Part shown: positions 33,913-47,000 of the stretch, in pieces
How the letters are laid out: each line of letters begins with the position of its first letter
How positions within the stretch are numbered: position 1 is the stretch's first letter
Assembly (NCBI RefSeq): GCF_000002235.5
Contig: NW_022145595.1
Span: 28,337,162-28,401,161, forward strand
DNA: 64,000 nucleotides
Direction: 5' to 3'
Source: Strongylocentrotus purpuratus
Taxonomy: Eukaryota > Echinodermata > Echinoidea > Camarodonta > Strongylocentrotidae
Notes under the pieces: generated by a model
The model's input: the letters and a program-made list of their open reading frames with translations, nothing else
Databases searched by the model: none
What the model was told of the DNA's origin: nothing
Translations under genes and position numbers: made by a program

Positions 33913-34349
33913 GAACCATCTAAATACAACAGACAAAAACTCCTTTAACTCATAGCAAGCCATGATGCTACATGCATGCTACCGTTATAGTGCTTTGTAC
34001 ATGCGAGCGAGCCATTGCTTTGCTGCCTTGTGCATGCTTGCACCCATTCGTAATAGCAGTTATTGTTCATGCTTATTGGACTGTGCTGTGTGTTTCGCAC
34101 GTGCTATTTATAGAACCATCACGTCAATCAGATTGTCTCAAAATAAACTTGGCACGGGGGGATTTGAGGCTTGGCACAATGGGGATTAGCCCTGTGGCAT
34201 GATAAGAGTTAAACCACATCTTTTATATTGACCAATGATGTGTTTCAACTGATTAAGAAATCACTTTCCTGATTCAATCTAACTGAATATTTGACAAAAG
34301 AGGACTCACAAGACCATCTGAGGCAGCATAACCAGGCCACATATATAAA

Positions 34350-34801
34350 GGCCCAGGAACCGTATTCAATTCGATACTTGAATTATGTCCGTATTTCACT
34401 TAGCATTAAGCTTAGCTAAGTTAAAATGGCTCAATTCTTATTCAGAATTTCAGATCACATCTAAGTTTTAAAAAAACTTAAGTCAGCCAAAATACTTTGA
34501 TGTACTGGTGACAAATGTGTCATCACATAGCCAATCCAAAATCATGTGCAACAATGGTGTTGAAAATAAATGTGTGCTCAGATAATTTGCTCATTCATTC
34601 ATAAATTACTATGGCCTGCCAATCGAAGCCTCCAAATAATTGGCTTTAGCCTGCGAGGGAGCGTTCTTATAAATTCAGGGTTTCATAATTACCAAAAAGT
34701 TTCAACTGAATACCAAAGTTGATTGAGTATTTTACCTAACCTGATAGCTGAGTACAGTTTTAATCTTTCTGATGTAGTATTGATTTGAATACTGGCCCAG
34801 G
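34350..34801. mobile_element. MITE-like element next to the P450 3' end
   Basis: Left end GGCCCAGGAACCGTATTCAA and right end, in reverse complement TCCTGGGCCAGTATTCAA, form imperfect inverted ends around ~450 bp. It starts a few bases after the P450 stop codon, so the P450 3' UTR is made of transposon sequence. No clear target duplication. Confidence 0.5.
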
Positions 34802-34807
34802 ACCCTA

Positions 34808-35064
34808 CTAGTCTCGTTTATTGATCATGATCTCATAGGAGAGAAGGAGTCTACCAGATGCTGTCTTAGGAATCATCTTCAAGATGTCTTCAGACTCCTT
34901 TCCTGGGGCCTTGCTGAAGGTGTAGTTCTGCAAGAACCAGGTAAAGATAAGGAAGAGATCAGCCTTGGCCACGGCTTCACCCAGACAGCCACGTCGACCC
35001 GCTCCAAAGGGCAGGAAGCTTGGAGGATGCTCACGGATAGTGCCACCATCATCCAGGAAGTGCT
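34808..35064 (-). CDS. P450 exon 9 (heme-binding)
   Basis: 257 nt including stop TAG (34810-34808); acceptor TTCCTGCAG|. Encodes residues 423-507: the end of PEHF, the PFGAGRRGCLG heme loop with thiolate ligand Cys 449, and the C-terminal beta region. Confidence 0.93.
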
Positions 35065-38000
35065 CTGCAGGAAAAAGAAATGATTTGTTCTACTGCACTA
35101 CATAAAGAAGGCTTAAGAGGTGAATACTCTACGAACAAAATATTGTCCTGTCCCATGTTGTCATATCCTATAGTAGTAGCCTTTGAAAATCTACAGTGAA
35201 TTGATCATTATATAATCAGACTTACCCCCTATTCTCCCAAACTAAGCTCATAGAGATTAAGATATTCTGGGAGAGTCATCATAGAATTTATTTCTAACCT
35301 GGAAGTAACTCATCATGTTGATCCCATTCTTGAGGATCATAGTGTATGTAGTAGGTTTTGATCATCACTGGTTCCTTTGGGAATGTCACAGCCACATCCC
35401 ACTCTGATGAGTGCAAGTCGAAAAGCTTTAGTTATGGCTCTTCTCAACGCTATTCTCCGGTTTTGTAGTACCAATCATCTTTTCAATCACTTAATTTCAT
35501 ATATCCATATCTCCCATGCACTCATCAAGTCAAAGATATCCCTGGATAAGGTACGTTGTAGAGTTCATTTTTACCTGGAAGGAACTTGTCCGGTTGGTCC
35601 CATTCTTGAGGGTCATAGTGCATGGAGTGTGTGTTGATCATCACTGTGGTTCCTTTGGGGATATGATAGCCACCTGAAAAGTCAACGGGAGCCAGAAACA
35701 ATCAATGAAAGCAACAATTTGTGGTTTTCATACGCTAGCGGTCTGTAACACAGGCTCCATTTACAATGTAATAATGTTCAAAAGATACAAACCATGGCCT
35801 TTATAGACAGGTGGAAAGGATGAAAGGCAACACTGAGTGAAATTGAAACAAGTACACTTATCAATTGAAAAAAGATAATGCATTCATATTTATATACCGT
35901 AACTAATTATACATCACACATGTAATATTGAAATTTGAAGAATTGTCCCCCCCCCCCATAACTTTGTGGATTAGTTTGGGTTTATATACCTCACTTAAGA
36001 AATCCAGCCATCTGATTGGTCGAAATTGCATTCATAAACTTTAACTGTTCCTGTAAAATTCCTGGTAACCATGGTTAAAACAGTTCTAAAATCCCAATAA
36101 CCATGGTTACCGGGAAAATAGGTCAGTCTCCATGGTTACCCCATAGGTTTACATGTTAAAAAATGGTTTGAGCGATCGAGGATACCGTACGTGTGCGAAG
36201 AATTGGTCGCTATATTTTACCAATTTTGTAATACAACTAGCAGCGAATCCGGGCTAACTCGCCCCACGGGACATCTCGACCCAGCATCAAAGACTGGGTC
36301 GAAATGTCCCGACACGATTCATTCATTCTTTCGTCCTGGCCGTTAATTAGCAGACTACTGGTATCTCTCGATCGATAAATCATGTCGGGATATCTCGCTG
36401 GGGCGAGTTAGCCCGACTCGCGCAGACGACCGACTGTACTAGGCCAAAATGGCTGAATTAGAAACGCTCCCAAGATTTTAACTTCTGGATGAGGATCAAA
36501 TGCGAGACATGCTGACAGCAAGAACACCAAAAAGGGTACGTTAAATCTTCCATAATTTTTTCAGTAGCCCTAGATCTAGATTCTAGTACGCGACAACCAG
36601 ATGCTGGTGATTGTAGTGATTTGTACGTCACGGACAGATGCAGATCCTTCCCGTAGAGATTACACACATCCCTATGCATTTCCATTGGCCATTGCGCATT
36701 CGATCATGCTAGATTGGTCGATGTTTTAATTACCAGAGATTCAAACTAATATTGCTCGTGATCCTGAAGGTGATACTCAATAAGTGAGGTGTCATATGAA
36801 AGCGCAGGTTTTTCTCCATATTCCCCACAGGGCCGGCCCACCCCCAAAATTGTAAAAATATCTTGCTTAGACTAGTACTTAGTAGTAGAATCTAGATCTA
36901 GTCTACTCTCAAAGAAACAATCATAAAAAAACAACCGTGCGGATAAACTAGAAAAAGGCCAAGGTGGTGTCATAATTTTTTCGGCATATAAAAGTATTAA
37001 TGACTGCTTTAATATTCGAGAAATAGTTGATTTTATACGCTCTCGGGAAGGTTACAATTGGGCACAATTCTAACCTTCCCTTGAGCGAATAAAAACAACT
37101 ATTTCTCTCAAAGCAGTCATTAATACTATACTATACAACAACAAACTACCAACTGTTTGATCTAGATACATGTATGTATCATGGTATATTTTTGAAAATC
37201 CTCAAAAATGATCTTGTCCCTCATGTGACATCAGACAGCTAAAGGAAGAATATTAAAGAAAGCACAGGATAATGCATTTAACCATACCTACGAGCACTTG
37301 CAAACACTTTATACATGTAGCCCATCATAGCTTTTCACATAATCTTTCTCTTTAGGCAATATTGGAACATGCCTGACATAGCAGTGGCTAGTATATTTCA
37401 AAAGTTGTGCCCTATACACCCCTCCATCCCCCAATTAAAAGGCTTTTAATTGATGAAGACGCTTTTCTCATAATTACCAAACTCTGTATCCCTGGAAGTG
37501 GCATGAGGAACTGCTATGGGAGCAATACTGCTGTACCGCAACACTTCATAGAGGCTTGCCTCCGTGTAGGGGAGGTTCCCCCGGTCATTGATGGTAGGAA
37601 GACGATCACGGCCGATGACATCGTCGATCTCAGCGCGGATCTTTGCCTGGATTTCTGGGTAGGTCACGAGGAGAGCCATGGCCCAGTACAGGGTCTCAAC
37701 GGTTGTCTGAATACCAGCTATAAAATACAACAAATAAAGTTTTGACCTTAGTTCTGACCTTTGGGAATTCATCTTTTCTTCAAATTTTGAGATTTATCAA
37801 CATCAATAAAAAAAAAAGATTCAAAATAAGAATTTTTGTCATCTCAGAATTTACTTTTTTGGAGAGGGGTATCTGCCCCCCCCCCCTCCCCAGCCCTCTT
37901 AGAATTAATAAAGGGGCATTGGTTCCTATAGGTAACAGGCTATGAATACATTAATCATACATGTACCTCCAAAAATATCGGCAACCGTCTGGAAGATGTG

Positions 38001-41000
38001 AGTATCGGTCAGTTTGTCCACGTTCTCTCCTTCTTTCCTTGCATCTTCTTGAGCTTTGAGAAGTAGACTGTAGAAATCATTGATGTTCTCTATGCAGAGG
38101 AATAGAAAATGCAACACATTTAGCTGTAATGACTCAGTCATGTTTATAACGGTGGACTAAGTTTAACCTGGGCCCTGTTTCATAAAACTTCTTATCAATT
38201 ACAAATGCTAATTTCTATGACAGATGTGCTCTAAGCCAATCAAATACCAAAATTTCAGTAGCTTACTTTATTGTGACTTGTCACTGATAACAAGTTTATT
38301 AAACAGGGCACTGGTTTCACTCAGTCTATTGATATGTGGACTGTGTCCTTTGAGAATATTTTTCCGGGGGGTAATATTCCGGGAGGTTATTATCCTTGAG
38401 TAGTTTTCTGGGGTTCCATGACACATGCTCCGCCGACGATTGCTCCGCCGACATTTACTCCGCAAAACGCGACAATTGCTCCGCGACATTTGCTCCGCGA
38501 CATTTGCTCCGACGTCAAATGCTCCGCCGACAGGTGCTCCGCCGACAGTTGCTCCGCCGACAGTTGCTCCGCCGACAATTGCTCCGCCGACAGATGCTCC
38601 GCCGACAATTGCTCCTCCGACAATTGCTCCGCCGACAATTGCTCCGCCGTCAATTGCTCCGCAAAACGCGACAATTGCTCCGCCGACATTTGCTCCGCCG
38701 ACATTTGCTCCGCCTGAAGCGACACTTGCTCCGCCGACATTTGCTCCGCCGACATTTGCTCCGCCGTCAATTGCTCCGCCTGAAGCGACAATTGCTCCGG
38801 TGACATATGCTCCGCCGACAATTGCTCCGACGACATTTGCTCCGCCGACAATTGCTCCGCCGACAATTGCTCCGTCGACAATTGCTCCGCCGACAATTGC
38901 TCCGCCTGAAGCGACAATTGCTCCGGTGACATTTGCTCCGCCGACAATTGCTCCGACGACATTTGCTCCGCATGAAGCGACACTTGCTCCGGTGACATTC
39001 GCTCCGGCGACATTTGCTCCGCCCAAAAAGTGTCCCATTAAATACAAATGCTACTAGTACTACGACAAATGCTTCGCCGACAATATTTTTTTTTCACGGG
39101 TTGTTTTTGTTTGTTTCTTTTTTTTTTCATTTTTTGAATGCATTTCATGACATTATGTAAATGAAATGAAATGAATGAATGTTGATAATGTGGGAGGAAA
39201 AAGCAGTTGCCTAAAAGTCATTTCGAATATACTGAAATAACTTTCCATCTATCACTGTACGTCCCACATAATGTACACTAAACACTCATTACATGTCATG
39301 GGAAGTTTTTTTTTTTAAGTAGAGCAGCAAGCCACATTCCCCAATACGCGCATACCTCCTAGTTAATTTCAAGTAGCTCATCAATATGTAATACCTGAAA
39401 TTACCTCAATGAAAGAAGACTAATAACATGAGAGGAAAGAAAAGAGCAAAAAATACAACCGTTTTTTGCTATTCCCCATAATGCTTGATTTAAAAAAATA
39501 AAAAATAAAATTATAGCTCCTTACGCAAGTTCTCCGGCGAAAGATAATTACTCCGCTCAAAATCTGTTTCATGTATTACTCATTAGCTGATCCAAAGCTC
39601 AAGGCTATCTCTCTCTCTCTCTCTTTCTCTCTCTCCCATGCTCCTCCTTTTCCTGTTTACACCGTTTTCTTGTCTTCCTTGCTCTTTTCTTTCCTCTCAT
39701 GCTATTAGTCTCCTTTCATTTCCATCACTTCTTCTCTGCTCCCCCTCTCGAGTTCTATTTCTCTCGTGAAATTGAAACGTAAAGTAATACAATCATGTAG
39801 TACATTCTTGTTTAGAATAATATTTTCAATAATATCCAGTCCATTTTCTAAAGGTTTCTTTCCTTTAGTTAAGTGTATGTAGCTTTAATATATATATATA
39901 TGTTAGTGTGCAAAACACTCCGTTTCATTCGAGTACTTTGTTTTCACTAAATAATTTAAGGGACTCACGAAGCCACCGGAAGAAGAGCAATTGGCTTATC
40001 ATGAAGAACTAACATCAAACTGCAACAAAATGATTTGTATAAATGTGAATAAGCAGAAAGGCTGCCATCTCATTTTCCCGTCTGAATGGGTTCTCTTCCT
40101 TACGTATATAAGTGCCCTTATTTTCTAAACTTTTTTTTTATATTTGTGTGTTTATTAAATTTTCAATCATATAACAATTACATATTTACAAGTCATTGGT
40201 AATAATTAGACAAACAAAAAAAACAATATGTATAAGAACAACTAACAATAATGAAAGGACAAGAAAGTTATAAAAAAAAAAACATTATAGTAAAAAAAAA
40301 TACACTGTACACATATAAATCATAGTTTGAACTCCAGTGCATAAAGGGGAGTGAGGGGGCACAGGAATAAAAGTTAAATCAACATGAGTATCATAAGTCA
40401 AATCGCCATTTCTTAAAATGCGAAACAAGCTTGTTCCTTTTTTTCGCTGAGAAATATTCAATATCTTTTTGTTTCTTTATAAAACTCTTAAAAAGATCAA
40501 CACTTGGTAAATCCCCCTTACTTATTTTCTAAACTTCCATGATGACCTATTACATTGTATAATGCTTTACCTAGTAAGATGCATTGATCGAGGTAATTTC
40601 AGGTATTACATATTGATGAGCTACTTGAAATTAACTAGGAGGTATGCGCGTATTGGGGAATGTGGCTTGCTGCTCTACTTAAAAAAAAAAAACTTCCCAC
40701 GACATGTAATGAGTGTTTAGTATACATTATATGGGACGTACAGTGATAGATGGAAAGTTATTTCAGTATATTCGAAATGACTTTTAGGTAACTCCTTTTT
40801 CCTCCCACTTCATCAACATTCATTCATTTCATTTCATCTACATTATTTCAAGAAATGCATTCAGAAAATGAAGAAGAAAAAAAGAAACGAAAAAAATAGG
40901 TGTAAAGAAAATATTGTCGGCGAAGCATTTGTCGTAGTACTAGTAGCATTTGTAGTTTATGGGACACTTTTTGGGCGGAGCAAATGTCGTTGGAGCAAAT

Positions 41001-44000
41001 GTCGGCAGAGCAATTGTCGGCGGAGCAATTGTCGGCGGAGCAAATGTCGGTGGAGCAAATGTCGGCGGAGCAATTGTCGCTTCAGGCGGAGCAATTGTCG
41101 GCGGAGCAATTGTCGGCGGAGCAAATGTCGGCGGAGCAATTGTCGCTTCAGGCGGAGCAAATGTCGGCGGAGCAATTGTCGGCGGAGCAATTGTCGGCGG
41201 AGCAAATGTCGGCGGAGCAAGTGTCGCTTCAGGCGGAGCAAATGTCGGCGGAGCAAATGTCGGCGGAGCAATTGTCGCGTTTTGCGGAGCAATTGACGGC
41301 GGAGCAATTGTCGGCGGAGCAATTGTCGGCGGAGCAATTGTCGGCGGAGCATCTGTCGGCGGAGCAATTGTCGGCAGAGCAACTGTCGGCGGAGCAACTG
41401 TCGGCGGAGCAACTGTCGGCGGAGCATTTGACATCGGAGCAAATGTCGCGGAGCAAATGTCGCGGAGCAATTGTCGCGTTTTGCGGAGTAAATGTCGGCG
41501 GAGCAATCGTCGGCGGAGCATGTGTCGGGTTACCGTTTTCTGGGGGTATCCATCAATCAGTTCTTTAGGTAACGCGGTCACGAGAAGGGGACGTACAGAC
41601 GGACGGACGGACGGACAACCCGAAAACATAATGCCTCCGGCTACTTTGTAACAGAGGCATAAAAAGACCAAAAGGTGATGGTTATTTGAATTTGAGTTGA
41701 CAGCTGCCCAAATATTGGAAATTTTAAGTTCTCAGGAGAGCAGCAAACCCAAGCTACCCCTCCCCCGCCCCCTGCCCAACCCTACCCACACCTGCCTTAT
41801 ACAGTGATATATGTATCTACTAATTCTCTCACCCGGATCATAATGCTCTCTTGCTTCATCCACCTGCGAACGCAGGAAGCCAAACATCGTTTCTGTGATT
41901 TCCTTGATCATCCGTGGACCGCTGGTGGGAATGTACTTGGCCCAAGAGAAGATGTCTGCTGCTAGACCTAATCCAAGTTTTTCATTGACATCATTGTTTA
42001 CGTCCATCCACTGTGTAACATTAGGGTCTTCCAACTCATAACTGCATTCCAATAATGACATAAAGAAAAATCAGTTAAAAAAGAAAATAATTGACGGCAG
42101 AGCAATAGACCAGTTTGTAGTTAGCACATGGGTCATATGACCCCAAATATCCACATATCTTTTAAACATAGATAAATCCAACTTTGTGCATTTTGGAATA
42201 ATCACAGCTAAAGTCATGGAGGTGATTCTTTTGTTTGCCCTCTTAAAAAGATCAAAAAAGATAAATCCGTGCATGCTCAGATTGTATCTACGAACTGGTA
42301 TATTGTCGCTGGAACATGTATTATACAACCTTTAAAAAGAACTCAAATGAAACGGGAATGAATAAAAAGCATCCTAATATTATAATGGCTGTGATCTAGT
42401 TGGATTTTCTTAAACTATACAAAAATTGACTCTGCACAGTCGAAAATATGCCTCCGCCTGCAACATGATCAGTATTTTCCAATTATCAGATATTTTAGCA
42501 ATTTAAATTAACATTTGACCTCTTGACCCCAAACTGTAATCAGGTAATCTTTACATGGTCAAACATACATGTGTACATACCAAGTTTTACTACAATACTA
42601 CAATTCTTTCTCAATTTATCACGTTCACAAGATATTTTAGCAAATTTAAATTGACCTTTGACCTTTAACCTATTGACCTCAAAATGTAATCAGGTAATCT
42701 TCACATGGTCCTTTGACCCTATAAAGAATGAAACTATGAGGGCAACATCACAAAAAGGTAAAGATGTGTAGATTGTACCAAATTTCATCTGTAAACAAAA
42801 ATTGAAAGAAATCCATCCAGAAATGTGGTCTGCAGAGTGCACTCACGCCATCCTGCAAAATATGATCTTTGACCCTATAAAACATGGTACACTGGTGGCA
42901 GCATTACCAAAAACTAGAGGAGTGTAGATTATACCAAGATACACCTCCATACAAAATTTGAAAGAAATCCGTCAAAGAATGTGGCTGTTAGAGTGCACAC
43001 AAGAATATGACGCGGTGCCGTAACGCTGCTGAATCCAAGTATACGCTGTCATAATGCCGGGATACAATAATTCAATTTTCTTACTGTCTATGAAGTTTCT
43101 TTCCAATTACTCAACTCCATCTGTACTGCTGATTTTTATGCTTCATAACAAGCTGATATTATTGGATTCCTTGCCTTTTGAATTAAAACTACTAAATAAA
43201 AACCTTGCTTACTCACAAGTATGAAAACCGTTGGGCAGAACTCACCTAAGTCCAAAGCACATCTGTGCGAGTACGTTGTACATGATTAGAGTGATGAGGA
43301 CCTTAGGGTCTATTGGTTGTCCCTCCGTCATGGCCAACTTCTTCTCAACCTTGGGGTAGACACTGGAGATGAGACCCTGAAGAGGCTTGCCTGTTGCAAA
43401 ATGCCTGGGTGCAAGGAAGAAAGAAAAGAACTAGGTGTCTCGTCGTGTGGTTTGAGCACTTGACCGGAAATGCGAAGGTCGTGAGTATCATCTCACTCGA
43501 GGCTATAGTGTCTTCTGGCGAGATATTAATCTGCATTTGCCACTCAATATCCAAGAGAGAAAAGGGGACATGGAGGATGATAAAAGCCTTTGTGTTAGTT
43601 CGCTATGTAGTCACGGTAATATGGTCATGGTGACCATATTGCAGATACACTCCCATGGGAGTGGAGATGGTGCACATTGTGTGTCAATGAATCATAACCG
43701 GGGTAATGATATCTGTAAAGCGCTTTTATAGAGACTGTACTTTATATAAGCGCTATATAAATCCAGATTTTTTATACAAATTGTGATTCTAAAAAAAGGT
43801 CAAATATAATTCTAAATTCAGTCTAACAAAGTCAAATCAAATCACATCAAATCAAACTTATTTCTCTATTCAATTTCATAGAAAGCCACGCTTTGAGTGA
43901 ACAGTATATGCCAAAGCATTCTAGGTCTTTGATCCATCAACGTTTAAAAATGGACTTAAACCCCTTCGTCCTTGGATGACTTTCTAAAGCAAATTTAAAG

Positions 44001-47000
44001 AAATTGGACTTTGGACTTAGAATGCTCCATTTCACTGATAAATTGGGCCTGTAATATGTTCCATAGGTACAGCCTGTACTGTAACCGTATAATATGAGTT
44101 TTAGTTTCTTTTATTTCACATGAAAAAAAAAACAATACATTAACGAAACATAGCATATTTACAAAATTGATATTAGTGAACAATAAAGACATCTACACAG
44201 CATAAGTGTGTATTGCATTTACACTAAATAATTTCGAAATTACATGTGAAAAAAGGGAACTTAATAAAAAGCATATAGCAATATGGGCAACCGTTTATGA
44301 CTCTGAAGAAAACACAATGTTTAACACTCAAATTCTTGGGCAGGATTTGATCCAGATTTAGATTTGGAGGCCCATGTATCCCGAGCGCCTGTTAGAGTGA
44401 TTCAGTTCTCTGCTCCGGGCCCCGCCCAAGACACAGGTAAAGCTGAATACATGACAATGATCATGATAATGATAAACACCCAGTACAGGATTTATATGTA
44501 CACTGTATATAAAGACCGCTAATGGGAGTCAAGGAAATTGTTTTTAAAGGCAGGTGGTCTTTATGTACAGCTTCTGTAAGCATGGTAAGTACGTGTTTCA
44601 ATGAGAAGCCACATGTGGCCTTTATAGAGCCGGGGTAGTAATATGATTACAGGACCCTCAGGGAGAACAGTATTAATACTGATGAAGCTACTCTGGGTAA
44701 ACAAGACATACTTATTATCATAATCATTATTATTATTATTATTATTAACTAGTATAAACAGGTATTCTTTCTCCACACAGGTGGTCGCTAAAGCAGGTCT
44801 GACTGTATTAGCTAAGTTTTACCTGAGAGCTGAGTGAGCTAACTTGCGATGAAGTTTCCAGGTCTCACTGTACGGGCTGAACACAATATCCTTGAATCCT
44901 TCTGTGAAAATGTTCACTACAAATTGAAATACATGAAGAAAACAAAATATCAGCAAGAATATACACGTACACCCCTGTACATATACATATTTTTGAAAAC
45001 ATATCAATTTTACCCACTTCTGTAAAGATCAATACTAGCAGATAATTTTGATGCCCTTTTAGTCAACCAAATTTGACTGGAATTAATAATTTGATGGCCA
45101 AGAGAAAACAATAAGATACAAGGATTTTTTTAAAAGTTTCTCTCTCATACATTGCTTTTTCTTTGAATCTGGACATCTTGCTTTAATTTAATTATTAATA
45201 TAACCTCTCTGCTCTTTCATCTTCTATCTGATGTTGCAAAGATAATTTCAGTATCTAAACATAACAAAAACAATTACTTTATTAAATAAGAACAATCCCA
45301 GTCATGGCATAAAATATTGTGTTGATATTTAATTACTAAATCCTATCCACTTACCAGAGTAGAAATCTGGACGACCAGCAAAGTCCACGCCCTGTTTGAG
45401 GACGGCTTCCTTGATCAATGCTTGACGGTTGAGGACTACCATCCATCTCTCTCCCGCCTTGAAGCCAAAGATATCACCGTACCTCTTGGCCCATTCCCCA
45501 AAGACAACCTCAGGAGAATCATTCAAACCTAAAAACCAAAGTTAACAAACATGAAAGATTTAACTAACAATAAGATGTATCAAGATGAGATTTCAAGAGG
45601 AGTATATACATTATGTACACTACCGCTCAAAGGTTTTGGCACATCGGTTCGGTAACGGTTTGGTGCGCAATATCCTTCGGTTAGCCTCCGAGGTTAATCT
45701 CCATGATTTTGTTGTTCGACGCAAAGTCTCGGTTAGCAAACGGTGAGCAAACGGTGAGCAAACGGTGAGCATACGGTGAGCAACCGGTTAGCAAGAGAGA
45801 GCGCACGCGCGGATTTCTCTGAACGGTGAGAAATCGCGGTTAGCTAAAAGCGCGCACGTGGTGAGCTAAGATCGCGCACGCATTGAAAGCTGTATTGTGA
45901 CGTAACAATGACAGATTTTATAAAGCCTCATGCAGATCTAGGAATCACGTTTGCTAATGTATAAAGAATTAAATCAAGTAAATAATCATTTTTGTATCAT
46001 TCTGTCGGCAATGACATCAAGTAAATAATCATTTTCGTATCATTCTGTCGGCAATGAAATCAAGTAAATAATCATTTTCGTATCATGCTGTCGGCAATGA
46101 CATCAAGTAAATAATCAATTTCGTATCATTCTGTCGGCAATGACATCAAGTAAATAATCATTTTCGTATCATTCTGTCGGCAATGACATCAAGTTAATAA
46201 TCATTTTCGTATCATCCTGTCGGCAATGACATCGAAGTAAATAATCCTTTTCGTATCATCCTATCGGCAATGACATCGAAGTAAATAATCATTTTCGTAT
46301 CATTCTGTCGGCAATGACATCAAGTTAATAATCATTTTTTTATTATTCTGTCGGCAATGACATCAAGTAAATAATCATTTTCGTATCATTCTGTCGGCAA
46401 TGACATCAAGTTAATAATCATTTTCGTATCATTCCGTCGGTAATGACATCGAAGTAAATAATCATTTTCGTATCATTCTGTCGGCAATAACATCGAAGTA
46501 AATAATCATTTTCGTATCATTCTGTCGGCAATGACATCAAGTTAATAATCATTTTTATTATTATTCTGTCGGCAATGACATCAAGTAAATAATCATTTTC
46601 GTATCATTCTGTCGGCAATGACATCAAGTTAATAATCATTTTCGTATCATTCTGTCGGCAATGACATCAAGTTAATAATCATTTTCTTATTATTCTGTCG
46701 GCAATGACATCGAAGTAAATAATCATTTTCGTATCATTCTGTCGGCAATGACATCAAGTTAATAATCATTTTCGTATCATTCTGTCGGCAATGACATCGA
46801 AGTAAATAATCATTTTCGTATCATTCTGTCGGCAATGACATCAAGTTAATAATCATTTTCGTATCATTCTGTCGGCAATGACATCGAAGTAAATAATCAT
46901 TTTCGTATCATTCTGTCGGCAATGACATCAAGTTAATAATCATTTTCGTATCATTCTGTCGGCAATGACATCGAAGTAAATAATCATTTTCGTATCATTC

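Larger units (their letters stand above)
26319..34349. other. Intergenic between VAMP7 and P450 genes
   Basis: About 8 kb with no supported gene. It begins with the VAMP7 3' UTR; a possible AATAAA lies at about 26718. Contents I can name are a GGGCCC MITE (28043), a CT tract with an internal ~72-bp duplication (29618), a pair of diverged ~60-bp repeats at 30291 and 30931, and the tandem duplication at 32780-33912. The 111-residue frame at 26631 has no recognised domain. Confidence 0.5.
38420..41526. mobile_element. TU-like foldback transposon with 15-bp repeat arms
   Basis: 3.1-kb element in P450 intron 5. Its left arm (38420-39410) and right arm (40587-41526) are inverted copies. Each arm has an outer domain of tandem 15-bp units (consensus GCTCCGCCGACAATT) of about 0.6 kb and an inner unique domain of about 0.35-0.4 kb. 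The core 39411-40586 codes for nothing evident. Both ends start GACACATGCTCCGCC. Long inverted arms with a 15-bp repeated outer domain match the sea-urchin TU foldback family. The flanks GGGTTCCA/GGGTTACC resemble an imperfect 8-bp duplication. Confidence 0.88.

Noticed and set aside
35299-35395. Alternative P450 exon 8
   Set aside because: Acceptor AG is lost and a 2-nt deletion breaks the frame.
38268-39057. Long frames (135-259 residues) on both strands in the left foldback arm
   Set aside because: The 15-bp unit is a multiple of three, so frames stay open by repetition; no domain, and the same occurs in the right arm in all frames.
40868-41671. Long Gly/Ala/Val, Ser-Ala-Glu-Gln or Arg-Arg-Ser-Lys-Cys repeat frames in the right foldback arm
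   Set aside because: Same repeat-driven artefact on the inverted arm.
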